This document shows positions 61,861 through 64,000 of a stretch of 64,000 bases of DNA, piece by piece. Numbering within the stretch: position 1 is the stretch's first letter; each line of letters opens with the position of its first letter. A model generated the notes under the pieces. The model did no database searches. It was given only the letters and a program-made list of their open reading frames with translations, and was not told where the DNA came from. The stretch comes from Adiantum capillus-veneris (taxonomy: Eukaryota; Streptophyta; Polypodiopsida; Polypodiales; Pteridaceae). The translations under genes and the position numbers were made by a program. The DNA lies in the NCBI GenBank assembly GCA_014529385.2, contig CM043958.1:156277293-156341292 (forward strand). Reading direction: 5' to 3'.

Positions 61861-63346
61861 TGCTATGGCTGAAGAAACAATGTTCAATGTTGATGAACAG
61901 TGTAGTATAGCAGATTGTATGGAAACTTCCTTAAATGAGGATCAGCGAGATGCGTATCACCAAGTGCTACAAGCTGTTGACACACATTCAGGGAAGGTAT
62001 TTTTCCTATATGGTCCTGGTGGCTCATGAAAAACTTACTTATATAATGCACTTCTTTCACGAGTGCGAGGAATTTGTAGAGTTGCTCTTGCATGTGCATC
62101 CTCAGGTATTGCAGCTTTGCTTTTGAGTAATGGAAGAACTGCTCATTCTACGTTTAAGATACCTTTGGAGCTTCACTCTCAATCAACTTGCAATATAAAG
62201 GTAAATAGTCAACTTGCAGAACTTCTAAGGAATGCAGTTTTACTTATATGGGATGAAGCTCCCATGACACATCGCTATGTGTTTGAAGCAGTGGACAGAA
62301 CTTTAAGAGATATTATGCAGCGAGATACTTTGTTTGGTGGAAAAGTCATTTTGCTTGGAGGTGACTTTCGACAAATACTACCTGTTGTACCAAAAGGTAG
62401 TCGTACAGACATTGTAAATGCTTCGTTGTGTCATTCTCAGATATGGAAATACACGAAGATACTGAGGCTTACCAAAAATATGCGTATAGTTGATTGCGGT
62501 TCAAATTCACTTCAACAAAGTTTTTCCCGTTGGGTGCTTGATATTGACAATGGGGTTATGGATGATGGAGGAGACTTAGACAGAGTCAAAATACCTTCTC
62601 ACATGATGCTTCCAGGAAATAGTTTGGCAGATCTTCTAAGCTTTATATATGGAGATTTGTGTCATTTGCAAGATCATGCAACTTTTTTCAGAGATCGAGT
62701 AATACTTGCTCCACGGAATAAAGAGGTGGATTTAATTAATGACTATGCATTGCAAAGAATGCATGGAGATTGCAAAGAGTATCTGAGTGCAGATTCAATT
62801 TGTATGTCAGAGGAAAACACACATTTGTACACAATTGAATATCTGAATAGCCTTACTCTTGGTGGTGGTTCTCCACCTCATGCTTTAGTCTTGAAAGAAA
62901 ATGCTCCTATCATGTTGCTGCGCAATTTGGATCCGAGACGTGGATTATGCAACGGAACTAGATTGATATGCAAGCAATTTCATCATAAGGTAATTGAGGC
63001 AGAGATAGTTATAGGATCAAATATTGGAGAGAGAGTTTTTCTTCCAAGGATTGACTTTATTATTGGAAGCCATCAGGGGCTTCCATTTCAAATGAAGCGT
63101 CGTCAATTTCCAATCAGGCTTGCTTTTGGGATGACTATCAACAAAGCACAAGGGCAAACACTTGGAATTGTTGGTCTATATCTTGAGTCATCGATCTTCT
63201 CTCATGGACAATTGTATGTTGCAATGTCACGTGTACGAAGTGTAGCTTCTATAAGGATTGTTGTCAATACTGAAAAAACTCAAGCGGAGTGTTACGACAC
63301 TCCAAACATTGTATTCAAAGAAGTATTACAACTAGCGAGCTCATAA
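61861..63346 (+). pseudogene. Helitron RepHel part 4: PIF1-type helicase
   Basis: A single frame holds LNEDQRDAYHQVLQAVD, the ATP-binding loop LYGPGGS followed by TGA (62027-62029) and KTYLYNAL, then AHSTFKIPLE, VLLIWDEAPM (motif II), LLGGDFRQILPVVPKGSR (motif III), LTKNMRI, LILAPRNKEVDLINDY-like text, and the C-terminal AFGMTINKAQGQTLGIVG and LYVAMSRVRS. The helicase would unwind the donor strand. Only this one stop, in place of the motif Gly, interrupts about 490 codons; it ends with TAA at 63344. Confidence 0.95.
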
Positions 63347-63443
63347 CAATAAGTTCAAATTGACATTGTGGCTCTCACTCAAAGTCAGACACACTTGATG
63401 TTAAATTTTATCCATATCTCTTAGATCAAAGTATTTCCCATAG
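63347..63443. other. Helitron 3' spacer
   Basis: About 100 bases between the helicase stop and the next ATG. No CTRR-type end with hairpin is seen here. Confidence 0.5.
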
Positions 63444-64000
63444 ATGGACCCTCGACGCAGTGCTTCTTATGTAGTGGGTCACATCACTGAATTCATTCGA
63501 GGTATTTATCTTCTTTTTTAAATTAGTTTGTTAACTTGACCTATTATTTTCTTGAGAAGATTGGCTTATACATTGACTTAATCTGTTGAAGATCCACCGC
63601 AATGGAGGGGAAGAGTTCCTGCTGTGTTTTTGGTGATCTTATTTGATCAAACTCGTATTATATTGTAAGAGTTTTTATATATGGTATATTTGTAGTTTTA
63701 ACCTTTTATTGCTCTACATAATTCATGGATGCCTTTGCAGATATCACTCCCATCGAGGTTTTATCATCGTAGGTGTTTATGAAATGCTATACTTAGGTAG
63801 AGATATGTCCATGGAAGTTCTTGGATGTTGCTTTTTCTTCGAACCACGAGCATCGCCAAATTCAAGTTAATATTTGGTTTGTGAGTGACGAGAGGCCAGT
63901 CAATGCACAACAGGTGGGGGTTGCTGGAGACCGCACTACACCATATCGATTGAGGATATTTACTCAAGTTGAAACACCACCCCGTATCTTGCAAAATGTA
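63444..64000 (+). CDS. Unrecognised gene fragment with probable introns, runs off window
   Basis: An ATG at 63444 opens MDPRRSASYVVGHITEFIR. Possible splice junctions keep the frame: exon 63444-63501 (donor GTATTT), exon 63592-63664 (DPPQWRGRVPAVFLVILF; acceptor TTGAAG, donor GTAAGA), exon from 63741 (YHSHRGFIIVGVYEMLYLG; acceptor TTTGCAG). The last frame stops at 63868, while another frame (VNIWFVSDERPVNAQQ) stays open to the window end, so a further junction or a frameshift is likely. Function unknown. It lies 98 bases after the Helitron helicase in the same direction: a second element gene, a captured gene or the host gene next door. Confidence 0.5.

Overview
This looks like a repeat-dominated nuclear window from a land plant. 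I see no complete, intact host gene. The lineage clues are a partial 18S rRNA copy whose variable region (ATCTC after the conserved GTTGG, then CTGGCCTTAATTGGC) is, from memory, closer to ferns, lycophytes and bryophytes than to flowering plants, plus DYW-type pentatricopeptide-repeat (PPR) debris and very long GA/CT microsatellites. A seed-free plant, perhaps a fern, is my best guess, not a demonstrated fact.

Layout. 1-2185: AT-rich, no gene seen. 2186-2827: antisense 18S fragment fused to the 5' half of a minus-strand Ty1/Copia element (2828 to about 3900). About 4960-7370: decayed repeats, tandem duplications and a GA tract. 8040-15039 plus an LTR: a plus-strand Copia pol remnant split by a 4.9-kb LTR element (9052-13982) with no recognisable coding. 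15475-17036: gag, primer-binding site (PBS) and LTR of a truncated Gypsy. 17831-17972: a second short LTR with the same unusual PBS. 18618-31302: a repeat block interrupted by a 10.8-kb minus-strand Gypsy (here Gypsy A, 18841-29681), which carries gag, protease, RT, RNase H, integrase and a long extra reading frame after integrase. 31303-34591: minus-strand Copia gag-protease-integrase, truncated before RT. 34592-36340: second copy of the repeat block, without the Gypsy insertion. About 37140-39665: microsatellite cluster.

39760-64000 is dominated by a Helitron (rolling-circle transposon). Its Rep/helicase gene is cut into three pieces by two clean LTR insertions. Gypsy B (43191-55004, 11.8 kb, duplication CAAGA) and Copia C (55490-60944, 5.5 kb, duplication ACTGT/ACTAT) sit inside the Rep domain. 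Removing both on paper leaves the Rep reading frame continuous across each junction. The helicase part is almost intact but has a stop codon inside its ATP-binding loop. Unrecognised coiled-coil and possibly intron-bearing frames lie at either end.

The most unusual element is Gypsy B. It has gag and protease only, no visible RT or integrase, a fragment of a host DEAD-box RNA helicase next to its 3' LTR, and a 2.4-kb leader with eight copies of a perfect or near-perfect palindrome centred on ACGCGT. It must rely on enzymes from other elements. Its LTRs are about 98% identical, so it moved relatively recently. The window is a record of nested insertion: older Helitron, Copia and repeat-block hosts, younger Gypsy and Copia guests, and several chimeric joins (18S-Copia, helicase-Gypsy, PPR and Gypsy RT in the duplicated block).
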